A stretch of 34,234 nucleotides of DNA from CAZALT01 sp964485515 (GCA_964485515.1 CAZALT010000015.1:1-34234); one strand, 5' to 3'; counted from the stretch's first letter, positions 24,995-32,205 are shown. A program made the numbers and translations. The notes: generated by a model from the letters alone, not told the origin.

Positions 24995-25819
24995 ATGGCT
25001 TCCGACGGGTCCGATCCCACCGACGACACGTACACCCATGGTCACCACGAGTCGGTGCTGCGCAGCCACTCGTGGCGCACGGCCGAGAACTCGGTGGGCT
25101 ACGTGCTCCCGCATCTCAGCTCGGGCATGGCGCTCCTCGACATCGGGTGCGGTCCGGGGACCATCACGTTGGGTCTGGCCGAGCGGGTGGCTCCGGGCCG
25201 GGTCGTGGCGATCGATCGTGCCCAGGAGATCGTCGACCAGGCCTCGGCGCGGGATCGCGGCGCCACCGAGATCGAGTTCCGCGTCGGTGACGTGTACGCC
25301 CTCGACTTCGACGACGAGTCCTTCGACGTCGTCCACGCCCATCAGGTGCTGCAGCACCTGACCGAGCCGATCACCGCGCTGGAAGAGATGCGTCGGGTGC
25401 TGCGCCCGGGTGGTCTGCTGGCCGTGCGTGAGAGCGACTTCGGGTCCTTCGTCTGGGCTCCGTCCGAACCGCAGCTCGAACGATGGCTGGAGCTGTACTT
25501 CGAGGTCACCGCGGCGAACGGCGCCGACGCCGCGGCCGGTCGCCACCTGCTGGGCTGGGCCCAGCAGGCCGGCTTCACCCAGGACAACATCGAGATGTCG
25601 GCCACCACCTGGACCTTCGCCGACGAAGACCGTCGCGAGTGGCTGGCAACCCAGTGGGCCGACCGAACGAGGTACTCCGCCTTCGCCCAGCAAGCCCTCG
25701 AGTACGGCCTCGCCGACCCCGAAGAGCTCGAGCAGATAGCCCAAGGCTGGCTCCACTGGATGACCCAACCCGACGCCTTCTACATGCAACCAAGCATGGA
25801 GATCCTCGCCCGGAGGTAG
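24995..25819 (+). CDS. SAM-dependent methyltransferase (class I)
   Basis: A 274-residue Rossmann-fold methyltransferase. Motif I is ALLDIGCGPGTITLG (46-60), motif II has VVAIDRAQEIVDQA, motif III is EFRVGDVYALDFDDESFDVVHAHQVLQHL, and LRPGGLLAVRE closes the core. The C-terminal hundred residues (LGWAQQAGFTQDNIEMSATT and the WLATQWADRTRYSAFAQQAL region) are a substrate-specific extension. It resembles UbiE/Coq5-like enzymes with an added helical lid. The substrate is unknown. ATG 24995 is chosen over GTG 24965 because the MASDGSDPTDDTYTHGHHE start is typical of the family and CACATT lies 6 nt before it. Confidence 0.87.
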   Translation: MASDGSDPTDDTYTHGHHESVLRSHSWRTAENSVGYVLPHLSSGMALLDIGCGPGTITLGLAERVAPGRVVAIDRAQEIVDQASARDRGATEIEFRVGDVYALDFDDESFDVVHAHQVLQHLTEPITALEEMRRVLRPGGLLAVRESDFGSFVWAPSEPQLERWLELYFEVTAANGADAAAGRHLLGWAQQAGFTQDNIEMSATTWTFADEDRREWLATQWADRTRYSAFAQQALEYGLADPEELEQIAQGWLHWMTQPDAFYMQPSMEILARR

Positions 25820-26033
25820 GCCGGCGACTCGGTGGCATCGCCCCAAGGGGCGACCACCTTCAGGGGTGGGTGCTGGCCCGAGTCGGCCCGAGTCGGCCCG
25901 GTGGCGTCGAGCGGAGGTCGCCGCTGGCGCGAACCGTCGCCGCTGGCGCGACGGTGTCGCCGTGCCGTGCCGTGCCGTGCCGTGCCGTGCCGTGCCGTGC
26001 CCTGTCGTGCCGGGCCCTTCGGGCCGTCCCCCC
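25820..26033. other. Gene-free convergent spacer built of tandem repeats
   Basis: Between the convergent methyltransferase and SRPBCC genes no gene is seen. It holds two copies of GAGTCGGCCC around 25879, two near-identical GTCGCCGCTGGCGCGA copies at about 25917 and 25936, the (CGTGC)n array, and GGCCC-TTC-GGGCC near 26013, which could terminate transcription. An overlapping ORF in this region codes only the repeat (VPCRAVPCRA-type) and is not a gene. Confidence 0.6.
25961..26000. repeat. (CGTGC)8 microsatellite
   Basis: Eight perfect head-to-tail copies of the 5-base unit, followed by two degraded copies (CCTGT, CGTGC). Not in a coding frame of any supported gene. Likely slippage-prone and hence variable between strains. 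Confidence 0.9.
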
Positions 26034-26597
26034 TCAGCCGGGACTGGCGGCTCGGGCGAGGGCGTTCAACGTGGCGATCATGGACTCGCGGTTGTGCTGC
26101 GGACGGTCCTTCACGCCGGTCACCCATCGGCTGATCTTGCGCATGAACCAGCCTCGTTGGTCGGTCCAGGTCTCGGTGACCCTCGTTCGGTTGCCGTCGA
26201 GCTCGAAGTGGTACGACCAGCGCGACACGCGCCAGGGGCCGCCGCGCACCTCGAAGGCGAACGCCGTGCCGGGGGTGGCCTCGACGACGCGGCACGTCGT
26301 GGCCCATCTGCGCCACCGGCGGTGGTTCAGGCCGACGAATCGTGCGCCGACGACCGGTGCATGGTGCCGTGAGATCCAGCGCGCGCTGGTGATCTCAGGA
26401 GACCACTCGCCCATGCGGGTGACGTCGGAGACCATGCGCCAGAGGCGTTCGGGTGACGCGTCGATGAGCCGGGTGGCGCTCACCGAGCCGCGTCCCGCTC
26501 GGCGGGCGTGGCGGCTCGACCTGCGCCAGGTGTGGCTGCCGGGTCGGCTGCGGGTCCAGCCGGGGCCGGTCTCGTCGGGGACGGCGGACACGTTCAT
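26034..26597 (-). CDS. SRPBCC-family (polyketide cyclase/dehydrase-like) protein
   Basis: A 187-residue protein of the START/Bet v1-like fold. After a basic N-terminal stretch (about 1-38, RSRPGSHTWRRSSRHARRAG), the core begins VSATRLIDASPERLWRMVSDVTRMGEWSPE, the typical helix-grip entry. Then come RWISRHHAPVVGARFVGLNHRR, TPGTAFAFEVRGGPWRVSRWSYHFE and ETWTDQRGWF, and a C-terminal helix with MIATLNALA. Such proteins bind hydrophobic ligands, and the catalytic function is unknown. The ATG overlaps the VOC-protein stop (ATGA). An internal start near the core (the SVSATRL region) is an alternative. Confidence 0.82.
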   Translation of the reverse strand: MNVSAVPDETGPGWTRSRPGSHTWRRSSRHARRAGRGSVSATRLIDASPERLWRMVSDVTRMGEWSPEITSARWISRHHAPVVGARFVGLNHRRWRRWATTCRVVEATPGTAFAFEVRGGPWRVSRWSYHFELDGNRTRVTETWTDQRGWFMRKISRWVTGVKDRPQHNRESMIATLNALARAASPG

Positions 26598-26959
26598 GAC
26601 GGGTGCGCGCCCACGCAGAACTCGTTGCCTTCGGGGTCGCCCATGATGTTCCAGCGAAACTCGTCGAAGTCGTGCTCGGCGATGAGAGACCCGCCGAGCT
26701 CGACGACCCGGGTGGTGGCGGCGGCGATGTCGTCGACGACGAGGTCGACGTGCACCTGGTTGGGTCCGGGCTTGGGGTGGTCGACGAGCTGGAGGGCGAT
26801 GCCGACGCCGCCGGGGGTCTGCGGGCGCAGCCAGACGAAGAAGCCGGGGACCTCGCGGGCGACATCGACGCCGAGGAGGTCGGTCCAGAACTCGGTGGCC
26901 TGCTCGAGGTCGCGCACGTTGATGACTGCGCTCGTGAGGGTGGCCGTCGGCGTCGTCAT
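26594..26959 (-). CDS. VOC-superfamily protein (glyoxalase/bleomycin-resistance-like)
   Basis: A 121-residue single vicinal-oxygen-chelate domain built of two beta-alpha-beta-beta-beta halves: SAVINVRDLEQATEFWTDLLG at the start and QVHVDLVVDDIAAATTRVVELGG in the second half, ending FRWNIMGDPEGNEFCVG. The H in VHVDLVVDD and the E in GNEFCV are the usual metal ligands. Members include glyoxalases, dioxygenases and antibiotic-binding proteins, and the substrate is not evident. GGAGG precedes ATG 26959 by 5 nt. It is the first gene of a two-gene unit with the SRPBCC gene. The next gene upstream on this strand (27073-28146) ends 113 nt away, across an 8-bp repeat. Confidence 0.85.
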   Translation of the reverse strand: MTTPTATLTSAVINVRDLEQATEFWTDLLGVDVAREVPGFFVWLRPQTPGGVGIALQLVDHPKPGPNQVHVDLVVDDIAAATTRVVELGGSLIAEHDFDEFRWNIMGDPEGNEFCVGAHPS

Positions 26960-27041
26960 GAGGACCTCCGGTGCGCGGACTGGCGTCGCCCCCGAACCTA
27001 CTGCCCTCGTCCCGAAATTGGCTGCGTTCGGGGATGGTCGA

Positions 27042-27072
27042 CGTCGCCGCGTCGCCGCGTCGCCGCGTCGCC
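27042..27072. repeat. 8-bp tandem repeat (CGTCGCCG, about 3.9 copies)
   Basis: Copies at 27042-27049, 27050-27057, 27058-27065 and a 7-base partial up to 27072. It abuts the stop codon of the dehydrogenase gene at 27073. Confidence 0.85.
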
Positions 27073-28146
27073 TCAGACGAGGAGGTGGCGTGCCGAGTAG
27101 ACCGGGAGGTCGATGTAGCTGAGCACGCCGGGTTCGGCGGCGACGACAGCCGGGATGGCGTTGATGACGTGCATGGCGGTGGCGAGGCAGCCGGCGTGGT
27201 TGTGGTCGCCGATGTCGGAGCTCAGCGAGAGCTCGAGGTGCAGGTTCGGTTCGCCCTTGACATCGATCTTGTAGCCGTCGCCCTGGGGCCAGTGGGGGGC
27301 GTCGCCGTCGCGCAGGCGGGTGACGTGCTCGACGATGATGCGGGCCTCCAGCTCTCCATCGGCGTTGGCGACCATGCCCCGGATCTCGAAGTGCATGCCC
27401 GAGATGGTGCCGACCTCGATCGTGCCGGAGTCGATCTCGAAGCTCTCGTCGGCGTAGATGATCTCGTTCCACTCTTCGATGCCGGCGAGCTCCACGTCGA
27501 GGGCGGCGGCGACCATCTCGATCACCGGTCCCCAAGCAAGGGTGGTGGAGCCCGGCGCGAGCAGCAGCGACTCGGCGGGGTCCTTCTTGCCGAAGCCCAT
27601 GATGTCGAACATCGTGAACGGGTTGTCCCACGTGGCGTAGTTGACGATCTCGGCCATGCGCACGGAGTGGACCTCCTTGCACAGGGCGAGCGACGGGATG
27701 GTGATGCCGGCGTTGCCGAAGCCGGGGTCGATGCCCGACGTGTAGAAGCTGGTGCCGCCTTCGAGGCACGCGGACTGGATCCGGTCGTAGGTCTGGCGGG
27801 ACCGTTCGGTGTCGAGGTGGAGGAGGGCGACGAACGAGGTGTTCACCACGTTCTTGCCGGCGACGAGCATCTTGCAGATGTCGTCGATGACGCCGTCGGG
27901 CCGCAGGTCGCTGTTGGCCATGTAGACGACGACGTCGGCGTCGACGTCGTAGAGGAGGTGGTCCATGTCCTGGGTGGAGACCACGCCGACGGGCTCGCTG
28001 CCGCACACCTCGCCGGCGTCTCGTCCGGCCTTGCTGTCGGAGTGCACCCAGAGCCCGACGAGCTCGAGGTCGGGGTGCGCGGCGATGGCGGGCACCGAGT
28101 GGATGCCGACGGTGCCGGTCGCCCACTGGATCACGCGGTAGGTCAT
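27073..28146 (-). CDS. NAD(P)-dependent dehydrogenase of the dihydrodipicolinate reductase-like/amine dehydrogenase type
   Basis: A 357-residue cytoplasmic protein. The N-terminal Rossmann part MTYRVIQWATGTVGIHSVPAI carries the G-x-x-G nucleotide loop and continues with LELVGLWVHSDSKAGRDAGE, DADVVVYMANSD and GKNVVNTSF. The C-terminal part contains the SFYTSGIDPGFGNAGITIPSLAL signature typical of actinobacterial relatives of 2,4-diaminopentanoate dehydrogenase and of mycobacterial dihydrodipicolinate reductase-like proteins. The natural substrate in these actinobacterial homologues is unknown. A good Shine-Dalgarno GAGGGGGAA precedes the ATG, with TACGGT (28198-28203, minus) as probable -10 and a leader of about 45 nt. 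Single gene. Confidence 0.87.
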   Translation of the reverse strand: MTYRVIQWATGTVGIHSVPAIAAHPDLELVGLWVHSDSKAGRDAGEVCGSEPVGVVSTQDMDHLLYDVDADVVVYMANSDLRPDGVIDDICKMLVAGKNVVNTSFVALLHLDTERSRQTYDRIQSACLEGGTSFYTSGIDPGFGNAGITIPSLALCKEVHSVRMAEIVNYATWDNPFTMFDIMGFGKKDPAESLLLAPGSTTLAWGPVIEMVAAALDVELAGIEEWNEIIYADESFEIDSGTIEVGTISGMHFEIRGMVANADGELEARIIVEHVTRLRDGDAPHWPQGDGYKIDVKGEPNLHLELSLSSDIGDHNHAGCLATAMHVINAIPAVVAAEPGVLSYIDLPVYSARHLLV

Positions 28147-28274
28147 GGAAGTTCCCCCTCAGAAACAACCGCCAGCTGATTCGCTGACGTGGCCGTCACC
28201 GTAGCCTCTTCGTGTTCTGAACCGGTCGGCCGGGGCACCGACGAGCGGGACTCGCCGCTGAGCGGATCACGACC

Positions 28275-28784
28275 TCACGGGGTCGTCGTGGTCACGGCCT
28301 CGGCCAAGTCGTGGCCGTTCTCGGTGAGCAGCGTGGCGGTGATGATGACGGGTTCGACGCCGAGGTTCTCGCCGAAGTGGACCATGTCGCCCAGCTCGAT
28401 GACGGCGTCGCCGGCCTCGAGGTCGACGGTGATGGGGCCCGTCACCGGCTCATCGACCTCGGAGCCGGAGCGTCGCACCTGCGCGGTGCCCGACACGACG
28501 GTGTAGGTGAGGGTGCCCGAGTCGATGTGGGCCATCTGGAGTCCCGGGTGGATGTGCGGGGACAGCTTGGCGCCGGGGGCGATGTCGTAGCGCATGAGGG
28601 TGAGGGTCCGTCCGGGCGCGCCAGGTGGGTCGACCATGGCGTCGAGGGTCGTCTTCTGCACGGCGAGCGTGGTGCCGGTGGTGGGGTCGGTAGCCGGGTC
28701 GTAGGCCCCGGAGTCGGACTCGCATGCGACGAACGACAGGGTGAGTGCCGTGACGACGCCGATGATGACAAGTGCTCTGCGCAT
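28275..28784 (-). CDS. Cupin-domain lipoprotein
   Basis: A 169-residue exported protein. MRRALVIIGVVTALTLSFVAC is a lipoprotein signal with the lipobox ending at C21. A short linker leads to a single cupin barrel with GAKLSPHIHPGLQMAHIDSGTLTYTV (H, H, and Q/H-type metal ligands of motif 1) and LEAGDAVIELGDMVHFGENLG (motif 2, with the His). It looks like a small metal-dependent cupin presented outside the membrane. No reaction can be assigned. The ATG has TACCTT 6 nt upstream and no Shine-Dalgarno sequence. It ends 129 nt from the start of the dehydrogenase gene on the same strand. Confidence 0.83.
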   Translation of the reverse strand: MRRALVIIGVVTALTLSFVACESDSGAYDPATDPTTGTTLAVQKTTLDAMVDPPGAPGRTLTLMRYDIAPGAKLSPHIHPGLQMAHIDSGTLTYTVVSGTAQVRRSGSEVDEPVTGPITVDLEAGDAVIELGDMVHFGENLGVEPVIITATLLTENGHDLAEAVTTTTP

Positions 28785-28790
28785 CGGGCG

Positions 28791-28796
28791 AAGGTA
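28791..28796 (-). promoter_or_regulatory. -10 element for the leaderless cupin gene
   Basis: TACCTT on the minus strand, exactly 6 nt (28785-28790) before the ATG, the same hexamer and spacing as for the ParA-type gene. Confidence 0.55.
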
Positions 28797-28934
28797 ATCG
28801 ACGCCCCGCGGCTCGCCGGATATGAGCCGTTGGACCCCGGGGTCAGAGACGGGCCAGCGAGGGGTCGCGGCGGGGCGGGGCCGCTCGGTTCCCGGTGGAG
28901 AGAAGTTCCCCTACCCAAAGCAGGGGTTGATGGC

Positions 28935-28940
28935 TAGGGT
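28935..28940 (+). promoter_or_regulatory. Probable -10 of the cold-shock gene
   Basis: TAGGGT, followed by a leader of about 45 nt that is unusually A-rich at its end (GTTACAGAAAAGAAGAGAACG) before the TTG start. The inverted arms CCCCT/AGGGG just upstream (28909-28926) may be incidental. Confidence 0.4.
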
Positions 28941-28990
28941 TTCGGGACCGGCCGCAAGGGCTGGTCGTTGTTACAGAAAAGAAGAGAACG

Positions 28991-29191
28991 TTGGCTACAG
29001 GTACCGTGAAGTTCTTCAATGCCGAGAAGGGCTACGGCTTCATCTCACGTGAAGGCGCGGACGACGTGTTCGTCCACTACTCCAACATCCAGGGCTCTGG
29101 TTACAAGAGCCTCGACGAGGGCCAGGCCGTCGAGTTCGACGTGGCCCCCGGCCGCAAGGGTGAGGAAGCCCAGAACGTCCGAGCGATCTGA
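28991..29191 (+). CDS. Cold-shock domain protein
   Basis: A 66-residue OB-fold RNA/ssDNA chaperone. It opens ATGTVKFFNAEKGYGFIS with RNP1 (KGYGFIS, 14-20) and has RNP2 (DVFVHY, 25-30), then ends in GRKGEEAQNVRAI, the standard length for CspA-type proteins. The start is a TTG codon at 28991, preceded by AGAAGAGAA. No ATG or GTG in frame would give the conserved N-terminus. A leader of about 45 nt is predicted, as expected for a gene whose mRNA is regulated, and a strong terminator follows 25 nt after the stop. Confidence 0.94.
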   Translation: MATGTVKFFNAEKGYGFISREGADDVFVHYSNIQGSGYKSLDEGQAVEFDVAPGRKGEEAQNVRAI

Positions 29192-29215
29192 GCCTTCGGG
29201 TCTGAGATCTTGAAC

Positions 29216-29244
29216 GAAGCCCCGGGACCTGGTCCCGGGGCTTC
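29216..29244. terminator. Strong intrinsic terminator after the cold-shock gene
   Basis: GAAGCCCCGGGA (29216-29227) pairs perfectly with 29233-29244 across a 5-base loop, and is followed by TTCGTTCTCT. The outer bases AACGAA/TTCGTT can extend the stem with a bulge. It lies between the convergent cold-shock and GST genes and can serve both. Confidence 0.85.
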
Positions 29245-29259
29245 TTCGTTCTCTCGTGG

Positions 29260-30330
29260 TCAGCGGGTCACCGCGGCGAGCGCGGGGTTGTGCGCGGGCG
29301 GGACCACCTCGTCGGCGCGCGCCGGCCCGGGGGGTGTCCCGTCGCCGAAGGGGCGGCCGCCCAGCGCGTCGCGCCCGTGCGGTGTGGCCCAGTTCGCCAG
29401 CGCGGGGCCCTTGGGGACGATGCCGGTGGGGTTCACGTCGAGGTGCACCCGGTAGTAGTGCGCCTTGATGTGGTCGAAGTCGATGGTGTCACCGAAGCCG
29501 GGGGTCTGGAACAGGTCGCGGGCATACGCCCACAGCACGGGCATCTCGGTGAGCTTGGTGCGGTTGCACTTGAAGTGCCCGTGGTAGACGGGATCGAAGC
29601 GGGCAAGGGTGGTGAAGAGGCGGACGTCGGCTTCGGTGATGGTGTCGCCCATCAGGTAGCGGCGGTCGGTGAGCCGTTCGGTGAGCCAGTCGAGGCGGGC
29701 GAAGAGCCGGTCGTAGGCGCGCTCGTAGGCGTCCTGCGATCCGGAGAAGCCGCACCGGTACACGCCGTTGTTCACGTCCTTGAACACGGCGAGCATCACC
29801 TCGTCCATCTCGGCGCGGAGCGCCTCGGGGTAGAGGTCGGGTGCGCCGTAGCGGTGGTGCTCGCGCCACTCGGTGGACAGGTCGAGGGTGATCTGGGGGT
29901 AGTCGTTGGTGACGACGGCGCCGGTGGGGATGTCGACGACGGCGGGCACGGTGATGCCCCGGGGGTAGTCGGGGTCGCGGGCGAAGTACGCGTCCTGGAT
30001 GCGCTCGATGCCGAGCACGGGGTCGACGCCGCCGGGATCGAGGTCGAAGGTCCAGCTGCGCGCATCGTGGGTGGGTCCGCAGATGCCCATGGAAAGCACA
30101 TCCTCCAGGCCGAGTAGCCGGCGAACGATGATGGCGCGGTTCGCCCACGGGCACGCCCGGGCCACGACGAGCCGGTACCGTCCGGCCTCGACGGGGAACC
30201 CGTCGCGCCCGTCGGCGGTGATGCGGGTACCGATGTAGTTGGCGTCCCGCGTGAAGTCCCCGGCTTCGAGGTAGCTGCCCTGCTCGGTCTGCCCGGTCTG
30301 GTCGGTCTGGTCGGTCGACTCGTCGCTCAT
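29260..30330 (-). CDS. Xi-class glutathione S-transferase / S-(glutathionyl or mycothiolyl)-hydroquinone reductase
   Basis: A 356-residue protein of the YqjG/ECM4 group. The catalytic motif is ARACPWANRAIIVRRLLGLE with C60, the Xi-class CPWA signature. The SMGICGPTHDARSWTFD, GITVPAVVDIPTGAVVTNDYPQI, DVNNGVYRCGFSGSQDAYE and DVRLFTTLARFDPVYHGHFKCN blocks follow in family order. In actinobacteria, which make mycothiol rather than glutathione, such enzymes probably act on mycothiol conjugates, consistent with the mycothiol-dependent isomerase-like gene at 22138. Residues 6-17 (Thr/Asp/Gln repeats) are encoded by a 9-bp repeat. The ATG has CATGCT 6 nt upstream and no Shine-Dalgarno sequence. Convergent with the cold-shock gene. 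Confidence 0.9.
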   Translation of the reverse strand: MSDESTDQTDQTGQTEQGSYLEAGDFTRDANYIGTRITADGRDGFPVEAGRYRLVVARACPWANRAIIVRRLLGLEDVLSMGICGPTHDARSWTFDLDPGGVDPVLGIERIQDAYFARDPDYPRGITVPAVVDIPTGAVVTNDYPQITLDLSTEWREHHRYGAPDLYPEALRAEMDEVMLAVFKDVNNGVYRCGFSGSQDAYERAYDRLFARLDWLTERLTDRRYLMGDTITEADVRLFTTLARFDPVYHGHFKCNRTKLTEMPVLWAYARDLFQTPGFGDTIDFDHIKAHYYRVHLDVNPTGIVPKGPALANWATPHGRDALGGRPFGDGTPPGPARADEVVPPAHNPALAAVTR

Positions 30331-30336
30331 GGCAAC

Positions 30337-30342
30337 AGCATG
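30337..30342 (-). promoter_or_regulatory. -10-like element for the leaderless GST gene
   Basis: CATGCT on the minus strand, 6 nt (30331-30336) before the ATG, paralleling CATGAT before the universal stress gene. Weaker match to TANNNT. Confidence 0.4.
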
Positions 30343-30460
30343 CCGCTGTTCGCCGCGGCGCACGTCGCTGGTTCGCCGGTGGTGAAGACCACCGCCCTCA
30401 CGGCGTCGATCGGTCCGTAGCCCCGGCGGCAGGTCGGCGCGTCCAGGGGGTTCGCTCGCA

Positions 30461-30575
30461 GCGGCACGGGCGCCATCCCGTTCGATCCCGCGTTCGGTCA
30501 TGACGGGGAGCAGCCGCCGTCTGTGGCGGACCTCGCCGAATCCGCCGCGACGGCCCGAGCCGCGATCCGCGGCAC
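30461..30575 (+). pseudogene. Decayed internal fragment of a hipA-like gene
   Basis: These 115 bases match 33058-33172 of the intact hipA at 105 positions (my hand alignment, no gaps). In the same frame they encode GTGAIPFDPAFGHDGEQPP and on to AAIRGT, aligning with HipA residues about 115-153. Upstream, homology fades within a few codons (GFARSGTG versus GYVGHRGMG). Downstream, the frame runs only about 20 unrelated codons to a stop. No start, ATP site or C-terminal domain is present. It is therefore a relic of a second hipA-like gene or a partial duplication, same orientation as hipA, 2.5 kb upstream. Not expected to be expressed. Confidence 0.8.
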
Positions 30576-30696
30576 TTCACCATGTGCGAACCCCAGCCAG
30601 GACGGTGGAAGCAGCGGCGTGCGGGTCGACTGATCGCCGTCGCGGCCGGTTGTGTGCCACGTCGGGCGACCACGCGGTCGTGGCTCACCCGATAGG

Positions 30697-30702
30697 TAGC
30701 CT
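30697..30702 (+). promoter_or_regulatory. -10 element for the leaderless SEC-C gene
   Basis: TAGCCT, exactly 6 nt (30703-30708) before GTG 30709, the same hexamer and spacing as for queC. Confidence 0.55.
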
Positions 30703-30708
30703 CACGCG

Positions 30709-32199
30709 GTGGATGCACAGGAGCTCAAGGCTGCAGTCGATGATGTCCTCGCGGCGGGACCCCGTTCGATCGAGGACATCGTCACGACCCTCGTCGAGCG
30801 TGGCCACGTTGGCGACCTCGACGAGGCGGTCGACCGGGTCGACGGGCTCCTGGCGGGGGATGACGACTACTGGACCGTGGGCTTCGAGAGTCCGAACGAA
30901 CGGGTGGCCTCGGTGCCGCCGGTGCTCGACAGCGGCATCACCTTCACCCACCGGCTCACCGACGAGGACTGGTCCGAGATCGCCGTGGACGGACTGTTCG
31001 ACCATGACGCCGAATCCCTCACGGTGGGCGAGCTCTACGGCTTCGAGCCGTGCTGCGAGGCGGCCTTCGATCGGGTGATCGCCGCGCTGGACCGCTTCGA
31101 AGACGGACCCGCGGCGTCCGACGCGGAGCTCGCGGTCATCGCTCAGGTCCTGGGCGACGACCTCGGCCACGACGACGTGACGGCCGCGGTCGTCACCGCC
31201 GAACTGGAGCGCCTGCCCATGGTCGTGGACTTCGCCGGCGCGTTGGTGGAGGTGTCGAAGGGCCGCCACCGGGCGCCGGCGTTGACGTTGCACGGCCTGG
31301 CGGCCCTCGACATGGACCTGCCCGAGGTGGCGTACTCCGTGCTGTCCGCGGCGATCGAGGCGGACGGCGAGTACCAACCGGCGGCGGGACCACTCGCCTC
31401 GTTGGAGGCCGATCGGGGCGATCTCGCCGCGGTCAAGCGATTCGCTCGCATCGACAGCGCGGCGGGTGAGCTGTTGGCGTGGGCCGAGGAGGAGACGAAC
31501 CGGCGCAGCGCCATGCGGGCGGTGGTCGGTCGCAACGATCGCTGCCCGTGCGGATCGGGTCGCAAGTTCAAGCAGTGCTGCGAACGGCGCACCGACCTGT
31601 CGCTCATGGAGCGACGGGGGATGGTGCTCGATCGCCTCGGCCGCTTCGCCCGCGACCCCGCTCGGTTCAGCGAGGTGGTCAAGCTGATGCTGACGATCAT
31701 GGCGGAGCACCCCGGCGAGCCCGATCTGCTCGGCGAGCTGAGCGAAGACCCGTTCCTCGTCGACCTCGCGCTGTACGAGGTCGGCGTCGCCGACCGCTAC
31801 CTCTTCCAACGCGGCGCCCTGCTCGCGGATGACGAGCGCGACTTGGTCGAGGCCATCGTGGGCACGCCCCGCGAGCTGTGGGAGGTGACCGCGGTCGACG
31901 CCGGTCGGTCGCTCGGTCTGCGCAACACCCGCACCGGCGACGAGGTGGAGGTACCCGAGCAGCGCGGCACGGTGGGCCGCTCGGTGGGCGACCTGGTCTT
32001 GGTTCGTGTGGTGCCCTTCGAGGGCACGCACGCCCTGGTGGGTGTGGCGATCGCGGTGCCCCTGGCCGCGCGGGCCGCGGTGATGGCGCTCGTCGACCGG
32101 GGCGACAACCTCGACGTGGACGCCCTGGCCCGCTGGTACGGCGCCACGCTGCACCCGCCGTCGCTGGTCACGGGCGAAGGTGCCGCGGTGGCGTTCTGA
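30709..32199 (+). CDS. SEC-C-motif protein of unknown function
   Basis: A 496-residue soluble protein. Residues 1-60 look like a small helical domain of the type preceding winged-helix folds (DDVLAAGPRSIEDIVTTLVERG), followed by a helical, TPR-like middle (about 110-260, with LTLHGLAALDMDLPEVAYSVLSAAIEADGEYQPA). A SEC-C zinc-binding motif, RNDRCPCGSGRKFKQCC (275-291; Cys 279, 281, 290, 291), stands in the middle rather than at the C-terminus as in SecA. The remaining 200 residues form a beta-containing domain (LWEVTAVDAGRSLGLRNTRTGDEVEV) of no known family. GTG start with TAGCCT 6 nt upstream. It lies between the hipA relic and hipBA, but no functional link follows from sequence. Confidence 0.8.
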   Translation: MDAQELKAAVDDVLAAGPRSIEDIVTTLVERGHVGDLDEAVDRVDGLLAGDDDYWTVGFESPNERVASVPPVLDSGITFTHRLTDEDWSEIAVDGLFDHDAESLTVGELYGFEPCCEAAFDRVIAALDRFEDGPAASDAELAVIAQVLGDDLGHDDVTAAVVTAELERLPMVVDFAGALVEVSKGRHRAPALTLHGLAALDMDLPEVAYSVLSAAIEADGEYQPAAGPLASLEADRGDLAAVKRFARIDSAAGELLAWAEEETNRRSAMRAVVGRNDRCPCGSGRKFKQCCERRTDLSLMERRGMVLDRLGRFARDPARFSEVVKLMLTIMAEHPGEPDLLGELSEDPFLVDLALYEVGVADRYLFQRGALLADDERDLVEAIVGTPRELWEVTAVDAGRSLGLRNTRTGDEVEVPEQRGTVGRSVGDLVLVRVVPFEGTHALVGVAIAVPLAARAAVMALVDRGDNLDVDALARWYGATLHPPSLVTGEGAAVAF

Positions 32200-32205
32200 C
32201 GCACC

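Larger units (their letters stand above)
30331..30708. other. 378-bp intergenic region holding divergent promoters and the hipA relic
   Basis: Apart from the hipA fragment it contains the GST promoter on the left and the SEC-C promoter on the right. The remainder (30343-30460 and 30576-30690) shows no gene, tRNA or clear terminator. ORFs across it are out of frame with the relic and arginine/proline-rich. Confidence 0.5.

Noticed and set aside
23834..25846. Minus-strand open frame of 670 codons across the DUF4349 and methyltransferase genes
   Set aside because: The plus-strand genes have signal peptide, lipobox and SAM motifs. The minus frame crosses two genes and an intergenic space with no recognisable domain.
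25961..26000. Possible CRISPR or iteron array
   Set aside because: The unit is only 5 bp with no spacers. It is a simple microsatellite.
25832..26372. Plus-strand frames across the repeat cluster and antisense to the SRPBCC gene
   Set aside because: They consist largely of translated CGTGC repeat (VPCRA units) followed by the shadow of the SRPBCC gene.
30398..30718. Minus-strand 106-codon frame over the hipA relic
   Set aside because: It is Arg/Pro-rich, out of frame with the relic, and overlaps the divergent promoters.
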